NCBI GenBank assembly: GCA_964450715.1
Contig: CAYVFC010000021.1
Span: 12,998-76,997, forward strand
Direction of reading: 5' to 3'
DNA length: 64,000 nucleotides
Source: CAYVFC01 sp964450715
GTDB lineage: Bacteria > Myxococcota_A > Polyangia > Polyangiales > JAFGIB01
Shown here piece by piece: positions 1 to 9,188 of the stretch. Numbering within the stretch: position 1 is the first letter of the stretch; each line of letters opens with the position of its first letter. Both the position numbers and the translations under genes were made by a program. The notes under the pieces were generated by a model, which was given only the letters and a program-made list of their open reading frames with translations, was not told the origin of the DNA and did not search any database.

Positions 1-1
1 C

Positions 2-2719
2 CTGCCCGAGGAGGCTCTGGACACCGAGGTACAGATGTTCACCTCGGCCGAGTTCATGCCGGTCATCTCGGTGCACCTGCACGGCCAGGTGGCGGAGAAG
101 CGCCTCTTCTCACTGGCACGGGAGCTGCGCGACCAGATCATGGACGTGCCGCACATCAGCAAGGTCGAGCTCACGGGCGTCCGCGACCGCGAGCTCTGGG
201 TTCAGGCCGATCCCATCAAGCTGGAGGGCTACGGGCTGTCGCCCGAGCAGATCCGCCTGGCCATCGGGGCGCAGGGGGTCGACGTGCCGGCCGGCAAGCT
301 CACCTTCGGGCGGAGGGAGCTGCTGGTACGCACTTTGGGAGAGTTCGAGAACGCCGAGCAGGTTTCGCGGGTGATCGTCCGCTCCACGCCGGGTGGCGGC
401 ACCGTACGGGTGGGCGACGTGGCCCGGGTGAGCGAGGGGTTCGAGGACGAGGTCACCCGCAGCCGCCTGGGGCTCGAGCCGGTGGTGAGCATGACCATCA
501 CCAAGCGGGCCGAGGGCAACAGCATCCGCATCACCGAGCAGGTCAAGCAGACCGCCCGCAGCTTTGTCGAGCGCTACGACAACGAGATCAGCATCTCGTT
601 TACCCAGGACAGCTCAGAGCAGATCAACGACGTCCTCTCCAAGCTGGGTCGCAACGCCTGGTTCGGCTTCGTCATCGTGTTGGTGGTACTCTTCCTGGTG
701 CTGGGTTTCCGCAACGCGGTGCTGGCCGCCCTGGGCATTCCCCTGAGCTTTCTCGCCTGCTTCATCGCCATGCACCGCATGGGCGAGTCCTTCAACGGCA
801 ACTCGCTCTTCGGCCTGGTGCTGGTGCTCGGCATCATCGTGGACGACGCCATCATCATCGTGGAGAACTGCTACCGCCACCGGCAGATGGGCAAGAGTTG
901 GGCTCGGGCGGCGGTGGAGGGGACCGACGAGGTGATGTCGCCGGTGCTCTCGGCCACGGCCACCACCATCGCCGCCTTTCTGCCGCTGATGCTCATGCCG
1001 GGCATCATGGGCAAGTTCATGCGCATCGTGCCGGTGGCGCTTTCGCTGGCACTTCTCGCTTCGATGATCGAGGCCTTCATCATTCTGCCCGCGCACCTGG
1101 CCGAGTGGCCGGGCAAGGACCGGCCCATACGGCCCGAGCCGGGCTGGCTGGTCGACGCCCGGAACGCCTACGAGCGCGCGCTGCGCTTCGTGGTCCGCTT
1201 TCGCTACGCCTTCTGTTTCTTGCTCGTACCCCTGCTACTGGCCGGGGCCGCGGCCCTCATCCCCGTGATCGGCGTGGACATGTTCGCCGGCGAGGAGATC
1301 GCGACCTTTCAGGTACGTATTCGCATGCCTACCGGCACCGGGCTAGAAGCCACCAGCCTGACGCTGGAGAAGTTCGAGCGAGCGGCGCTCACCCTGCCCG
1401 AGGGCGAGGCGCGGGAGGTGCACGCCACCGCCGGCCTGATGATGACCGACGAGGACTGGATCTTCCGCTCGGACGTGGCGCAGATTTTCGTCGACCTGGC
1501 GCCCTCCTATGCCCGCAAGCGAAGCGCCGATCAGATCATGAACGATCTGCGGGCGAAGGTGACCGCGATCACCGGTCCCACCAGCGTGCAGCTGGCCAAG
1601 ATGAACACCGGTCCCCCCATGGGCAAGCCGGTGGAGGTCAAGATCAAGGGCAAGTACATCGCCGAGCTCGAGGCGGCGGCCGAGGAGCTAAAGCAGGTGC
1701 TGGCTGGGATAGAAGGGGTAACCGACATCGGTGACGACTTCGAGCCGGGCAAGGAGGAGATCCGATTGCGGGTGGACGCCGAGCGCGCGGCGCTGCACGG
1801 GCTTTCGGTCGCCGAGGTAGGATTGGCCCTGCGAACGGCCATCGACGGGGCGGTGGCCGACACCATGTACGACGGGGACGAGGAGATCGAGATCGTGGTG
1901 CAGGTCGATCCGGACGCCTTCGAGAAACCGGATGACCTGTTGCGCTTGCCGCTCTTCACCCGGGCCGGCGCCCCGGTCCAGCTCGGCCACCTGGCCGGCT
2001 ACACGATGGAGCCTAGTTACGCCCAGATCCGGCGCTACAAGCTGCAGAGGGCCATCACCGTCTACTCCAACCTGGACAAGCAAAAGACCACCACCGTCGA
2101 GGCCAACCAGACCCTGGCCGAGTCCTTCTCCTCCATGGCCAAGCGCTATCCCGGCATCAACCTGGACTTCTCCGGCGAGTTCCAGGAGTTCAAGGAGTCC
2201 TTCGCCGGGCTGGTGCAGCTGTTTGCACTGGGTATTCTGTTGGTCTACGCCATCCTCGGCGCCCAGTTCCGCTCCTACGTGCAGCCCCTGGTCATCCTGG
2301 GGACCGTGCCGCTGGCCTTCATCGGCGCCACCCTGGGCCTGCTGGTCTCCGGCAATCCCTTCTCCATCCTGGCCTTGTACGGCTGGGTGGCGCTGGCCGG
2401 CATCGCGGTCAACGACGCTATCGTGCTGATGACCTTCGTCAACGCCCACAAGCTAGCGGGCTCGGACGGCAGGGAGGCGGTGATCGAGGCCGGCAGGCTG
2501 CGCTTCCGCCCCATCATCCTGACCTCGGTCACCACCATCGCCGGGCTGCTGCCCATGGCCGTGGGCCTGGGCGGCATGTCGCTGACCTGGGGCCCTATGG
2601 CCAACACCATCGTCTGGGGCATCGGCGTGGCCACCCTGATGACGCTCTTTCTCATCCCGGCGCTTCAGGTGGTGCTGATGGAGGACATCGTGGGACGGTT
2701 GCGCCGAAAAATGGGGTGA
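2..2719 (+). CDS. RND efflux permease (AcrB/HAE1 type), 5'-truncated by the window edge
   Basis: Inner-membrane proton-driven efflux pump subunit that would work with a membrane-fusion protein and a TolC-type channel. The frame is open to the first bases of the window (reading LPEEALDTEVQMF before the first Met at 35), so the gene starts upstream; about 905 residues are present of the usual 1020-1050, meaning the first transmembrane helix and part of the first porter subdomain are missing. Visible are the TM2-TM6 block, with the TM4 acidic pair in IIVDDAIIIVEN, the second large periplasmic loop, and the TM8-TM12 block with GIAVNDAIVLM in TM10. Membrane-fusion and regulator genes would be expected upstream, out of view. 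Substrate cannot be deduced. The family is certain. Confidence 0.95.
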   Translation: MPEEALDTEVQMFTSAEFMPVISVHLHGQVAEKRLFSLARELRDQIMDVPHISKVELTGVRDRELWVQADPIKLEGYGLSPEQIRLAIGAQGVDVPAGKLTFGRRELLVRTLGEFENAEQVSRVIVRSTPGGGTVRVGDVARVSEGFEDEVTRSRLGLEPVVSMTITKRAEGNSIRITEQVKQTARSFVERYDNEISISFTQDSSEQINDVLSKLGRNAWFGFVIVLVVLFLVLGFRNAVLAALGIPLSFLACFIAMHRMGESFNGNSLFGLVLVLGIIVDDAIIIVENCYRHRQMGKSWARAAVEGTDEVMSPVLSATATTIAAFLPLMLMPGIMGKFMRIVPVALSLALLASMIEAFIILPAHLAEWPGKDRPIRPEPGWLVDARNAYERALRFVVRFRYAFCFLLVPLLLAGAAALIPVIGVDMFAGEEIATFQVRIRMPTGTGLEATSLTLEKFERAALTLPEGEAREVHATAGLMMTDEDWIFRSDVAQIFVDLAPSYARKRSADQIMNDLRAKVTAITGPTSVQLAKMNTGPPMGKPVEVKIKGKYIAELEAAAEELKQVLAGIEGVTDIGDDFEPGKEEIRLRVDAERAALHGLSVAEVGLALRTAIDGAVADTMYDGDEEIEIVVQVDPDAFEKPDDLLRLPLFTRAGAPVQLGHLAGYTMEPSYAQIRRYKLQRAITVYSNLDKQKTTTVEANQTLAESFSSMAKRYPGINLDFSGEFQEFKESFAGLVQLFALGILLVYAILGAQFRSYVQPLVILGTVPLAFIGATLGLLVSGNPFSILALYGWVALAGIAVNDAIVLMTFVNAHKLAGSDGREAVIEAGRLRFRPIILTSVTTIAGLLPMAVGLGGMSLTWGPMANTIVWGIGVATLMTLFLIPALQVVLMEDIVGRLRRKMG

Positions 2720-2795
2720 AGCGGGGGGCGGCCGCTTCCTCTGGCGTTCCTGCCGTTCGGGCTGTAGAATTCGGGCTCTTCGCCCGGGCGAAAAA

Positions 2796-3170
2796 ATGAA
2801 ATACCAGGTCAGGTACGATGACGGTCGGGACGTCCTGATGCTCGAGCTCCTGGGGGAGATGTCGCGGGAGGAGATCCTGGAGCTGTTCGATAACATCGAC
2901 CGCTTGCTGCAGGGCAAGCCCCGCCGCTACATCCTGGCCGACCTTTCCGCGGCGCCGATCGGGAATCCGGTCGACTCTCAGACCCGGCAGGTCTACCGGG
3001 AGTGCGCGAAGAAGGTCGATATCCAGCGTTCGGCCATCGTGGGCGCCTCTCCGGTGATGCGCATCATGGCCAAGATCATCGTCGCGGTGATGGGACGCTC
3101 GTCGACCGCCGCCTTCTTCGCAACCCGGGAGGAAGCCTCGTCGTGGTTGACCGAGCGGCAACCCGAATAG
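2796..3170 (+). CDS. small STAS/SpoIIAA-like protein, first of a tandem pair
   Basis: A 124-residue soluble protein with the alternating beta-alpha pattern of the SpoIIAA-like (STAS-fold) group. It opens MKYQVRYDD and carries the motif GKPRRYILADLS followed by a C-terminal helix ending in WLTERQ. It is followed seven bases later by a paralogue of identical length sharing about 60% of residues, then by an RsbR-like STAS protein, so the three probably form one unit. In known systems STAS proteins act as anti-anti-sigma factors or partner-switch scaffolds; a specific role here is inference. The ATG is chosen because the paralogue begins at the homologous position; the upstream ribosome site is weak (GGGCG). 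Confidence 0.75.
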   Translation: MKYQVRYDDGRDVLMLELLGEMSREEILELFDNIDRLLQGKPRRYILADLSAAPIGNPVDSQTRQVYRECAKKVDIQRSAIVGASPVMRIMAKIIVAVMGRSSTAAFFATREEASSWLTERQPE

Positions 3171-3177
3171 GTGATAC

Positions 3178-3552
3178 GTGAAGTACGAGCTCTCTTATGA
3201 CGACGAAAACGACGTGCTGCTGCTGGCGACCAACGGCGAGCCGTCGAACGACGACGTCGCAGCGCTCTTTTCTGCCATCGATCGGCTGCTGGAGGGCAAG
3301 CCCAGGAGGTACGTCCTGGCCGACCTCTCCCGTGGTACCCCCTCGGAGAAGGTCGACAAAGAGACCCGGCGGTTGTATCGTGAGTACGCGAAGAAGGCTG
3401 AGGTGGAGCGGGCGGCGATTGTCGGCGCTTCCCCTGTTTTACGTATTATGACCAAGATCATCCTGGCGGTGATGGGAAGGACGTCGAACGCGAGCTTCTT
3501 CGAGACGCGGGAAGAAGCTATCAAGTGGTTGACCGAGCAGCGGCCCGATTAG
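3178..3552 (+). CDS. small STAS/SpoIIAA-like protein, second of a tandem pair
   Basis: Paralogue of the gene just upstream and also 124 residues. Shared blocks include MKYxxxYDD, GKPRRYxLADLS, RAAIVGASPVLRIM and the terminal TREEAxxWLTEQ. It starts with GTG seven bases after the previous stop and ends nine bases before the RsbR-like gene, so co-translation is likely. Strong conservation of the basic GKPRRY patch and the VGASPVxRIM block marks likely functional surfaces. No transmembrane or catalytic motif is visible. The tandem duplication with equal length suggests two related partners for one target rather than a decaying copy. Confidence 0.75.
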   Translation: MKYELSYDDENDVLLLATNGEPSNDDVAALFSAIDRLLEGKPRRYVLADLSRGTPSEKVDKETRRLYREYAKKAEVERAAIVGASPVLRIMTKIILAVMGRTSNASFFETREEAIKWLTEQRPD

Positions 3553-3561
3553 GAAGGACCC

Positions 3562-4254
3562 GTGGGGCAGACCAAGGACAAAACGGTCAGGAACCTGGAC
3601 GAGCGCGTGAACCAGATCGAGGACGCGCTGGCCGCGGCTGCCTCCGGCAACTACGAAGCGCAGATTCCGGTCTCGCACGAGAACGTCGATGACCTGACCT
3701 CGGTCGAGGTCGGCATCAACGTTCTGATATCCGATCTGGGCGAAGAGGTCCGGCGCAGCCAGAAACGGGCTGGCGAGCTACAGGAGAAGCTTGATCTCAT
3801 CCGCAAGCAGCAGGAGGCGCTGGAGGAGCTGTCCACCCCGGTCATCTCCATCTGGGACCGGATGCTGGTGGTGCCGCTGATCGGTTTCATGGATACCAAG
3901 CGCTCGCAGAAGCTGACCGAGAACCTGCTGGAAGGGGTCGCCGCCAGCGAGATCGAGGTGGTCATCCTGGACGTGACCGGAGTGCCCATGGTCGACAGCA
4001 CGGTGGCCAACCACCTGCTGACCACGGTGGCCTCGTTGAAGCTGCTGGGCGCTTCCTGCGTGATCAGCGGCATCCGGCCCGAGGTGGCGCGCACCATCGT
4101 TCTGCTCGGCGTGGACCTGAGTATGGTCAAGACCGTGTCCACCCTCTCCTACGCCCTCAAGTGGGCGTTCAGGCGACTGGCTCTCCAGATCGTTCCCATC
4201 GACCAGGACGTGGAGAACGGCGAGACCGAGGTGGGCGAAAAGAAAGGTTCCTGA
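3562..4254 (+). CDS. RsbR-like stressosome/STAS-domain regulator
   Basis: A 230-residue protein. Residues about 25-65 resemble a HAMP-like segment (GNYEAQIPVSHENVDDL), residues 65-95 form a coiled coil rich in E, Q, K and R, and residues 95-205 are a STAS domain. DVTGVPMVDSTVANHL matches the RsbR/RsbS block around the residues phosphorylated by the RsbT switch kinase, with S/T retained at the expected position. No transmembrane helix or globin-like sensor is present, so the input is unclear. It starts with GTG nine bases after the paralogue pair and reads as the last gene of the STAS unit. No RsbT-type kinase is adjacent. It ends 19 bases from a convergent gene. Confidence 0.82.
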   Translation: MGQTKDKTVRNLDERVNQIEDALAAAASGNYEAQIPVSHENVDDLTSVEVGINVLISDLGEEVRRSQKRAGELQEKLDLIRKQQEALEELSTPVISIWDRMLVVPLIGFMDTKRSQKLTENLLEGVAASEIEVVILDVTGVPMVDSTVANHLLTTVASLKLLGASCVISGIRPEVARTIVLLGVDLSMVKTVSTLSYALKWAFRRLALQIVPIDQDVENGETEVGEKKGS

Positions 4255-4273
4255 CCGCCCACCCGCGTTACGC

Positions 4274-5104
4274 TCAGAAGCGTTCCAGGTAGCGCGTGGT
4301 GAAGTACTCGTCCTTGACGTCCTTGCTGACCACCAGCTTGTCGAAGGTCATGGTGGTGCGGCGCTGGTTCTGCTTGTTGACCATCTCCATCTTCTTGGGC
4401 CGGAAGTGCTTGCCCTCCGAATCGATCTGCTCGACCTTGCTGGCGTTCATCTCCTTGAGGACGGAGCCGTCCAGATCGTAGTAGACGACCTTTCTGGCCG
4501 TGAAATCCTTCTTACCGATCCAAGCGATTTGCTTGGAGTAGCCGTTCTCGTCGGCGATGTCCTCGTTCTTCGGGGTGCTCTGTACCACCCAGCAATCGGC
4601 GCCGCCGAGCTTCTCTTCCTTGAGGATCTTGTAGCTGTAGTCGTCCAGGTTGGGGATGTTCATGTCCGCGTAGGCGAACTCGCTGCCCATGAAATTCTTG
4701 CTCTTCTCGCTGCTGACGATGCGCCGCGTCTTGCGCAGCGCGGGCATGAAAAGCCAAATGTCGTCGTCCTTGACCTCGTAGTCGTAGGTCAAAAGACCCG
4801 TGCCCTTGACGTCGGCTGGCGAGAGGAAGCGGTTGAGCTTCTTCTCGGTCTTGCCGTTGTCGTAGAGCTTGGTGGCCATGGCGATCTGCCGCACTCGTTT
4901 CTCGCCCTTGGCGTTGTAGATGGTCATGGTCGTCACCGCCTCGGAGCCCTCGACGCGGCGGTTGTCCGCCATCTTTTCCATGATCTGGCGGGCGGTGAGC
5001 TTTTCCTCGGCGCGGGCGCTCGCCGCCTGGTACCAGAAGCCGGCCGCCGCCAAGAGGCCCGCCGCCAATCCGATTACGCTCTTGCTGTAACGCGTTGCTT
5101 TCAT
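4274..5104 (-). CDS. LolA-like outer membrane lipoprotein-sorting protein (periplasmic)
   Basis: A 276-residue protein with an N-terminal signal peptide (hydrophobic run GLAAGLLAAAGFWY, likely cleavage after SARA) and the LolA-like beta fold of the outer-membrane lipoprotein-sorting family (PF17131 group). It contains the typical block DDIWLFMPALRKTRRI. These proteins usually sit beside MMPL/RND transporters and are thought to carry lipidic cargo across the periplasm. Here it is third in the operon after a porin-like barrel and an MMPL transporter. The ATG at 5104 is preceded by TAGGAGACAGACC, a good ribosome site; the frame stays open further upstream but only through a palindromic repeat. 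Cargo is unknown. Confidence 0.85.
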   Translation of the reverse strand: MKATRYSKSVIGLAAGLLAAAGFWYQAASARAEEKLTARQIMEKMADNRRVEGSEAVTTMTIYNAKGEKRVRQIAMATKLYDNGKTEKKLNRFLSPADVKGTGLLTYDYEVKDDDIWLFMPALRKTRRIVSSEKSKNFMGSEFAYADMNIPNLDDYSYKILKEEKLGGADCWVVQSTPKNEDIADENGYSKQIAWIGKKDFTARKVVYYDLDGSVLKEMNASKVEQIDSEGKHFRPKKMEMVNKQNQRRTTMTFDKLVVSKDVKDEYFTTRYLERF

Positions 5105-5120
5105 GGTCTGTCTCCTAGCT

Positions 5121-5282
5121 AGTGCCGCGACCAGTAGATTTCGACCGGTTTGCGGCGGTCTTCGGCGCCGAATGGCGGCGTCACTCCTGCTCGAAATAGC
5201 CCCGCTATTGCTCGTCGTCGCTCCTTGCCCTCGGCGCCGAATCCTCGCCGGTATCCGCTCGAAATCTACTGGTCGCGGCACT
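5121..5282. repeat. family A palindromic repeat, copy 1
   Basis: Perfect 24-bp inverted arms at 5121-5144 and 5259-5282 flank a core containing, on the minus strand, GCGACGACGAGCAATAG then GGGGCTATTTCGAGCAGG. The core order matches the copies at 38599-38757 and 57859-58011, although it is more diverged. The arms are unrelated to those of the other two copies except for a shared ATTTCGACCGG. It overlaps the 3' end of the MMPL transporter gene and sits just upstream of the LolA-like gene. Confidence 0.85.
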
Positions 5283-7559
5283 CGACGGCGGTTCCAGGAA
5301 CCGCGGCCTGAAGATCAGGCTGATAGCCGGCAGCACCAGCAGCGCGCCCACCAGGCAGGCGCTGATGCTCACCACCACCAGGATGCCGAAAAACCGGACC
5401 GGGAAAAAGGTGGAGATGATCAGCACGGAGAAGCCGATCACCACCGAGAGGGCGTTGAAGACGATGCCGCGGCCGCTGGTGGTCAGGGTGGTCGCCACCG
5501 CCTCGCCGGGCGCCAGGCCCCGGCGGCGCTCCTCGCGGTACCTCCAGAGGTAGTGAATCGTGTAGTCCACGCCCACACCTATCATGATAGAAGACAGCAT
5601 GGCCGTGGGAATATTCAACTCGATGCCCAGGTAGCCCATCAGGCCGAAGAGCAGCAGCATGGTGAGCCCGAGCGGGGTGGCCGCCAGCAACCCGGCTACC
5701 GCCGATCGGAACAGGATGGCTACCAGCAGGGCCACCAGCACCATGGAGAGCAGCAGGCTCAGGATCTGCCCCCGCACGATCTCGCGCACCAGCTCGGCCA
5801 GCAGCTCCGCGAACCCGCCCACCACGGTGAAGGGGTGGCCCTGGTTGTCGGCCAGGTACTTCTCGACGTACTGCACCACGTCCATCGATACCGTGGTGCC
5901 GGTATCGTTGATACGCGCCGTCACCTGGGCGTGCTTGTAAGGGAAATCCACCAGTTTGTCGAAATCGTCCGGGTCTCCGCTCATGGAGTAGAGCAGGAAG
6001 TACTGGGCGATGGCCTCGCGCGTGTCGGGAATCTTGTTGAAGGCCTCGTCCCCGTCGTTCATCACCTCGTTCATCTCGCGCACGATCTTGGCGATGGAGG
6101 CGGTGATGTCCACGTTGGGGTGGGCCTCCAGGTGCTTCTCCAGCCGGTCGATTTGCTTCATGACCGCGGGATCCTTGATGTCGCCTTCGGCCACGATGGA
6201 GACGCTGGTAGCGCCGCCCAGGTTGTCGTTGACGATGTCGTTGCCGCGCGCCACCTGGCTGTCGGGGTCGTAGAAGTTGGCCGGATTGGTATCCACCACG
6301 ATGCGCGGTATCCCGCTGGCCACGGCCAGCACGAAGAGGACGATGGCGATCAAGATGCCGCGGGGGTGGCGCACGGCTCCGGCGGCCGTCTTTTGCAGCA
6401 GGCGGTCGAGCGCCGAGAGCCTCTGCTCGCCTTTCTCGTCCTTGCCCAGCACGGGTTTGGCCCGGGGGAGCACGGCCAGCACGGCCGGGATGAAGAGCAG
6501 GCTGCCGGCCAGCGCATAGGTGATGCCGATGGCGGCCAGGATGCCCATCTTCTTGGCCGGCACGATGATGTGGGTGAGCAGGCAGAGCACGCCCGCCGCG
6601 GTGGTCACGGCCGTGGCCAGCACCGGCGCTCCCAGCTCGGTGATGCCGCGGTGAGCGAGCTGCTTCGAGGTGAGGTCGGTTCCGGGCTGGTTGTCCTCTT
6701 GATAGCGCGCCAGCACGTGTATCCCGTAGTCGTTGGCCACGGCGATCAGAAAGACCGGCAGGATGATCATCACCAGCTGGATCTTCCAGCCCAGCAACGG
6801 GATGAGCCCCATGGCGAGCAGGATGGACATGATGGTGACGATGGCCGGCAGCAGCACGCCGCGCAGCTGCCGGAAGCAGACGAAGAGGAAGATCAGCATG
6901 ATGCCGATGCCGCCGGGCAGGAACTTCTGCATGTCGCCCCGGATATCCTCCCCCAGGTTGATGCGCAGAAAGGGCAGCCCGGCCACGTGGATGGGCTCGG
7001 GCCCGGGGTTGTCCGCGATGACCTGGTTGAGCCTGGCGATGGCCGTATCGTCGGTGGCCTTGTAGTTCATGAAGCCCACGATAGCCGTGTGCTTGAAGTC
7101 CTTGGAGACCACGCTGCCGTAGACCAGGTCGTTGTCCTTCAGATCCGCCCTCAGCCTCTCCCGTCGCTTCTCCGACTTGGGAATGCGCCTGACCGCCGGG
7201 TCGACGATCATGGCGCCATCTTCGCCCTTGATCTCCTTGAGGGTGAAGAGGCTGATGATCTTGTCGAACTCCTTGACCCTCTCCATCTGCTTGGATATGG
7301 CCTGGGCGCGCTGCAGGGTTTCCGGTGCCAGCACGTCGTCGGCCGAGAGAACCATCACCACCATGTCGGTGCCGCCGAAGAGCTTCTCGATCCGGTCCAG
7401 GTCGATGCGGGCCGGGAAATCGTCCGGCAGCTGGTTCTTTACCTCGGGGTCGATCTCGGCCTTGGGCAGCCAGGTCGCGAAGTAGGCCGATACCCCTACG
7501 AAGAGCACGATGAAGAGCCAGGGGAGCTTGACGACCACATCCGCTATCTTGGTGAGCAC
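5205..7559 (-). CDS. MMPL-family RND transporter with repeat-derived C-terminus
   Basis: A 784-residue inner-membrane transporter of the MMPL/RND superfamily, with an N-terminal TM helix (LPWLFIVLFVGVSAYF), a large periplasmic loop, a TM2-6 bundle containing ANDYGIHVLARYQ, a second loop, and a TM8-12 bundle containing GVGVDYTIHYLWRY. These are the paired acidic-helix signatures of MMPL proteins that export lipids or hydrophobic compounds. It lies 24 bases after the porin-like gene and upstream of a LolA-like gene, suggesting one envelope lipid-export operon. Oddity: the last 25 codons and the TAG stop lie inside a palindromic repeat (5121-5282), so the tail starting SAATSRFRAD is probably not ancestral protein sequence. 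Confidence 0.9.
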   Translation of the reverse strand: MLTKIADVVVKLPWLFIVLFVGVSAYFATWLPKAEIDPEVKNQLPDDFPARIDLDRIEKLFGGTDMVVMVLSADDVLAPETLQRAQAISKQMERVKEFDKIISLFTLKEIKGEDGAMIVDPAVRRIPKSEKRRERLRADLKDNDLVYGSVVSKDFKHTAIVGFMNYKATDDTAIARLNQVIADNPGPEPIHVAGLPFLRINLGEDIRGDMQKFLPGGIGIMLIFLFVCFRQLRGVLLPAIVTIMSILLAMGLIPLLGWKIQLVMIILPVFLIAVANDYGIHVLARYQEDNQPGTDLTSKQLAHRGITELGAPVLATAVTTAAGVLCLLTHIIVPAKKMGILAAIGITYALAGSLLFIPAVLAVLPRAKPVLGKDEKGEQRLSALDRLLQKTAAGAVRHPRGILIAIVLFVLAVASGIPRIVVDTNPANFYDPDSQVARGNDIVNDNLGGATSVSIVAEGDIKDPAVMKQIDRLEKHLEAHPNVDITASIAKIVREMNEVMNDGDEAFNKIPDTREAIAQYFLLYSMSGDPDDFDKLVDFPYKHAQVTARINDTGTTVSMDVVQYVEKYLADNQGHPFTVVGGFAELLAELVREIVRGQILSLLLSMVLVALLVAILFRSAVAGLLAATPLGLTMLLLFGLMGYLGIELNIPTAMLSSIMIGVGVDYTIHYLWRYREERRRGLAPGEAVATTLTTSGRGIVFNALSVVIGFSVLIISTFFPVRFFGILVVVSISACLVGALLVLPAISLIFRPRFLEPPSSAATSRFRADTGEDSAPRARSDDEQ

Positions 7560-7583
7560 TTGTCGCTTCCTTTCCGTAGCCTG

Positions 7584-9188
7584 TCAGAAAGAGGCCATCA
7601 GCTGGGCATACCCCGCGCTCTGGATCTCCTCGATCATGCCGAACAGGGTGTCGTCCGGCCCCCCGTAGATCTCGCCGCCCGCGACCACCTGCAGCGCATC
7701 GGTGATGTCGTAAGCCAGCTTGGGCCGGGCCATCCAGTCGTCGGTGCTGACGTTGTACATCCCGCTTACCTCCAGCGAGAGGGTCTCGTGCAGCAGCTTC
7801 CACTGCAGGCGCAGGAAGGCCGAGTGCTGCCAGCGCTCGGTCTGGCTCTGGATCATCTGGTTGGTCTTGGCCAGGCGGTTGCCCATCTCTTCCAGGAACA
7901 GCGGCTGGATCGGGGCCGGGATGATATCGGGGATCTGGTCGGCTCCGCTCAAGCTCATGGGCTCGGCCTGGATCTCCTCCCATTCGAAGGTGTACCGCCC
8001 CACGTACTGGGCGATGATCATCAGGTCGCCGAATTCGCGGTCCACCCCCAGCACCAGCTGCAGGTCGGGCTCGGGGACCTGGTCCCGCGTGTCGTAGTGT
8101 AGCGGATGGCGATAGGCCGCCTCGCCGCGCAGGCCGAACAGGTCGCTTACCGGCGCGGCGAAATCGGCGCCCACCACGTGGTGCTGGTAGGGAATGCGGA
8201 GAAGCGCGACCGAGGGCGCGTCGTCGGGGAAGGTCACCTGGTCCACCACCACGCCCGGCATGGGCGCGTGACCGAAGAGATAGGAAACCGACAGCTCCAC
8301 CTCGGGCAGCTCCAGGTGCAGGCGGCCGGCGCCCAATCCCTTGTCGAGCCGAGGCGCGGGGTATTCGTCCCGCAGCGTGATGAAGTCGGGGAAGGGTAGC
8401 TCGGGTATCTCGGTGGGGCGGTACAAAGGCACCCAGACCCCTTCCAGGCGAAACGGGTAGAGGTTGAAGAAACTTCTCAGCGCCAGGTTGCCGATCCGCT
8501 GGTCATCCTCGTTCGGGGAGCGAACGCGCATGGACATGGGGGTCAGGTTGCTGGTGGGATTGAAGCCGTCCGCCCGACCCCAGACGACGACCTGCTGGCC
8601 CAGCCGGAAATCGAAGGGGCCCGCGTACACGTTCACGTAGCCCTCGCGCAGATCGAGCTCGGTCCGGGGCTTGCTTCCCTCGTAGCCGTAGCGGAAGCGG
8701 ATCTCGGCAAAGCCGTCTCCGTATGAGCCCTTGCGCACGCGCAGCTTGAGCGAGGGCTCGGCATAAGCGTTCTTGATCTCGGCCGCCTTCTTTTCCGGCT
8801 GCTTTCCCGCGTACACCACCCCGCGCACGTAGCCGTTTAGCTCCACCGCGGTCTGGCTCAACAGGCTCGGCTGCGCTGGCGCGGGCGCGTCGTCGTAGAC
8901 CGCGGGCGCGGCGACGGGATCGGTGCCGCCGCCCGTCGTTTCGCCCGAGACGGTTCCTGCCCCGCCCGACGCTTGCTGCTTGTCGGTGGCGCCGTCTGCG
9001 GTCGCCGAATCATCGGTGGCGCCGTCAACGGTCTCGGCCTGCGGCTCCGCCTCTAGCTTGCCGCTGACCGCGTCGTCGAACAGCCCGGCGCGCGCTTCGC
9101 TCGCCGGAAGCAGCAGAAGCAGCGCGACGAGAACCGGGTCGTAGTTCTCTCGACGCCGTATCCCGCCCTGGCTCTTCGTCCGCTTCAT
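7584..9188 (-). CDS. outer-membrane beta-barrel protein (DUF1302-like)
   Basis: A 534-residue predicted outer-membrane barrel. It has a signal peptide (VALLLLLPASEARA), a 70-residue low-complexity A/T/D/G linker, then strands with alternating aromatic residues and the DUF1302-like block LREGYVNVYAGPFDFRLGQQ followed by VVWGRADGFNP. The C-terminus is YAQLMASF, ending in Phe as barrel substrates of BamA usually do. It is the first gene of an operon with an MMPL transporter 24 bases downstream and a LolA-like protein, a combination seen in lipid or hydrophobic-compound export loci. The ATG at 9188 has GGAGGCGAG directly upstream; longer upstream open frame lacks signal-peptide sense and is rejected. 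Confidence 0.82.
   Translation of the reverse strand: MKRTKSQGGIRRRENYDPVLVALLLLLPASEARAGLFDDAVSGKLEAEPQAETVDGATDDSATADGATDKQQASGGAGTVSGETTGGGTDPVAAPAVYDDAPAPAQPSLLSQTAVELNGYVRGVVYAGKQPEKKAAEIKNAYAEPSLKLRVRKGSYGDGFAEIRFRYGYEGSKPRTELDLREGYVNVYAGPFDFRLGQQVVVWGRADGFNPTSNLTPMSMRVRSPNEDDQRIGNLALRSFFNLYPFRLEGVWVPLYRPTEIPELPFPDFITLRDEYPAPRLDKGLGAGRLHLELPEVELSVSYLFGHAPMPGVVVDQVTFPDDAPSVALLRIPYQHHVVGADFAAPVSDLFGLRGEAAYRHPLHYDTRDQVPEPDLQLVLGVDREFGDLMIIAQYVGRYTFEWEEIQAEPMSLSGADQIPDIIPAPIQPLFLEEMGNRLAKTNQMIQSQTERWQHSAFLRLQWKLLHETLSLEVSGMYNVSTDDWMARPKLAYDITDALQVVAGGEIYGGPDDTLFGMIEEIQSAGYAQLMASF

Noticed and set aside
5103..8102. A 999-codon open frame on the plus strand
   Set aside because: Antisense to the MMPL and barrel genes; rich in His, Asp, Gln and Arg with no family sense. 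It is a product of GC-rich codon use on the opposite strand.
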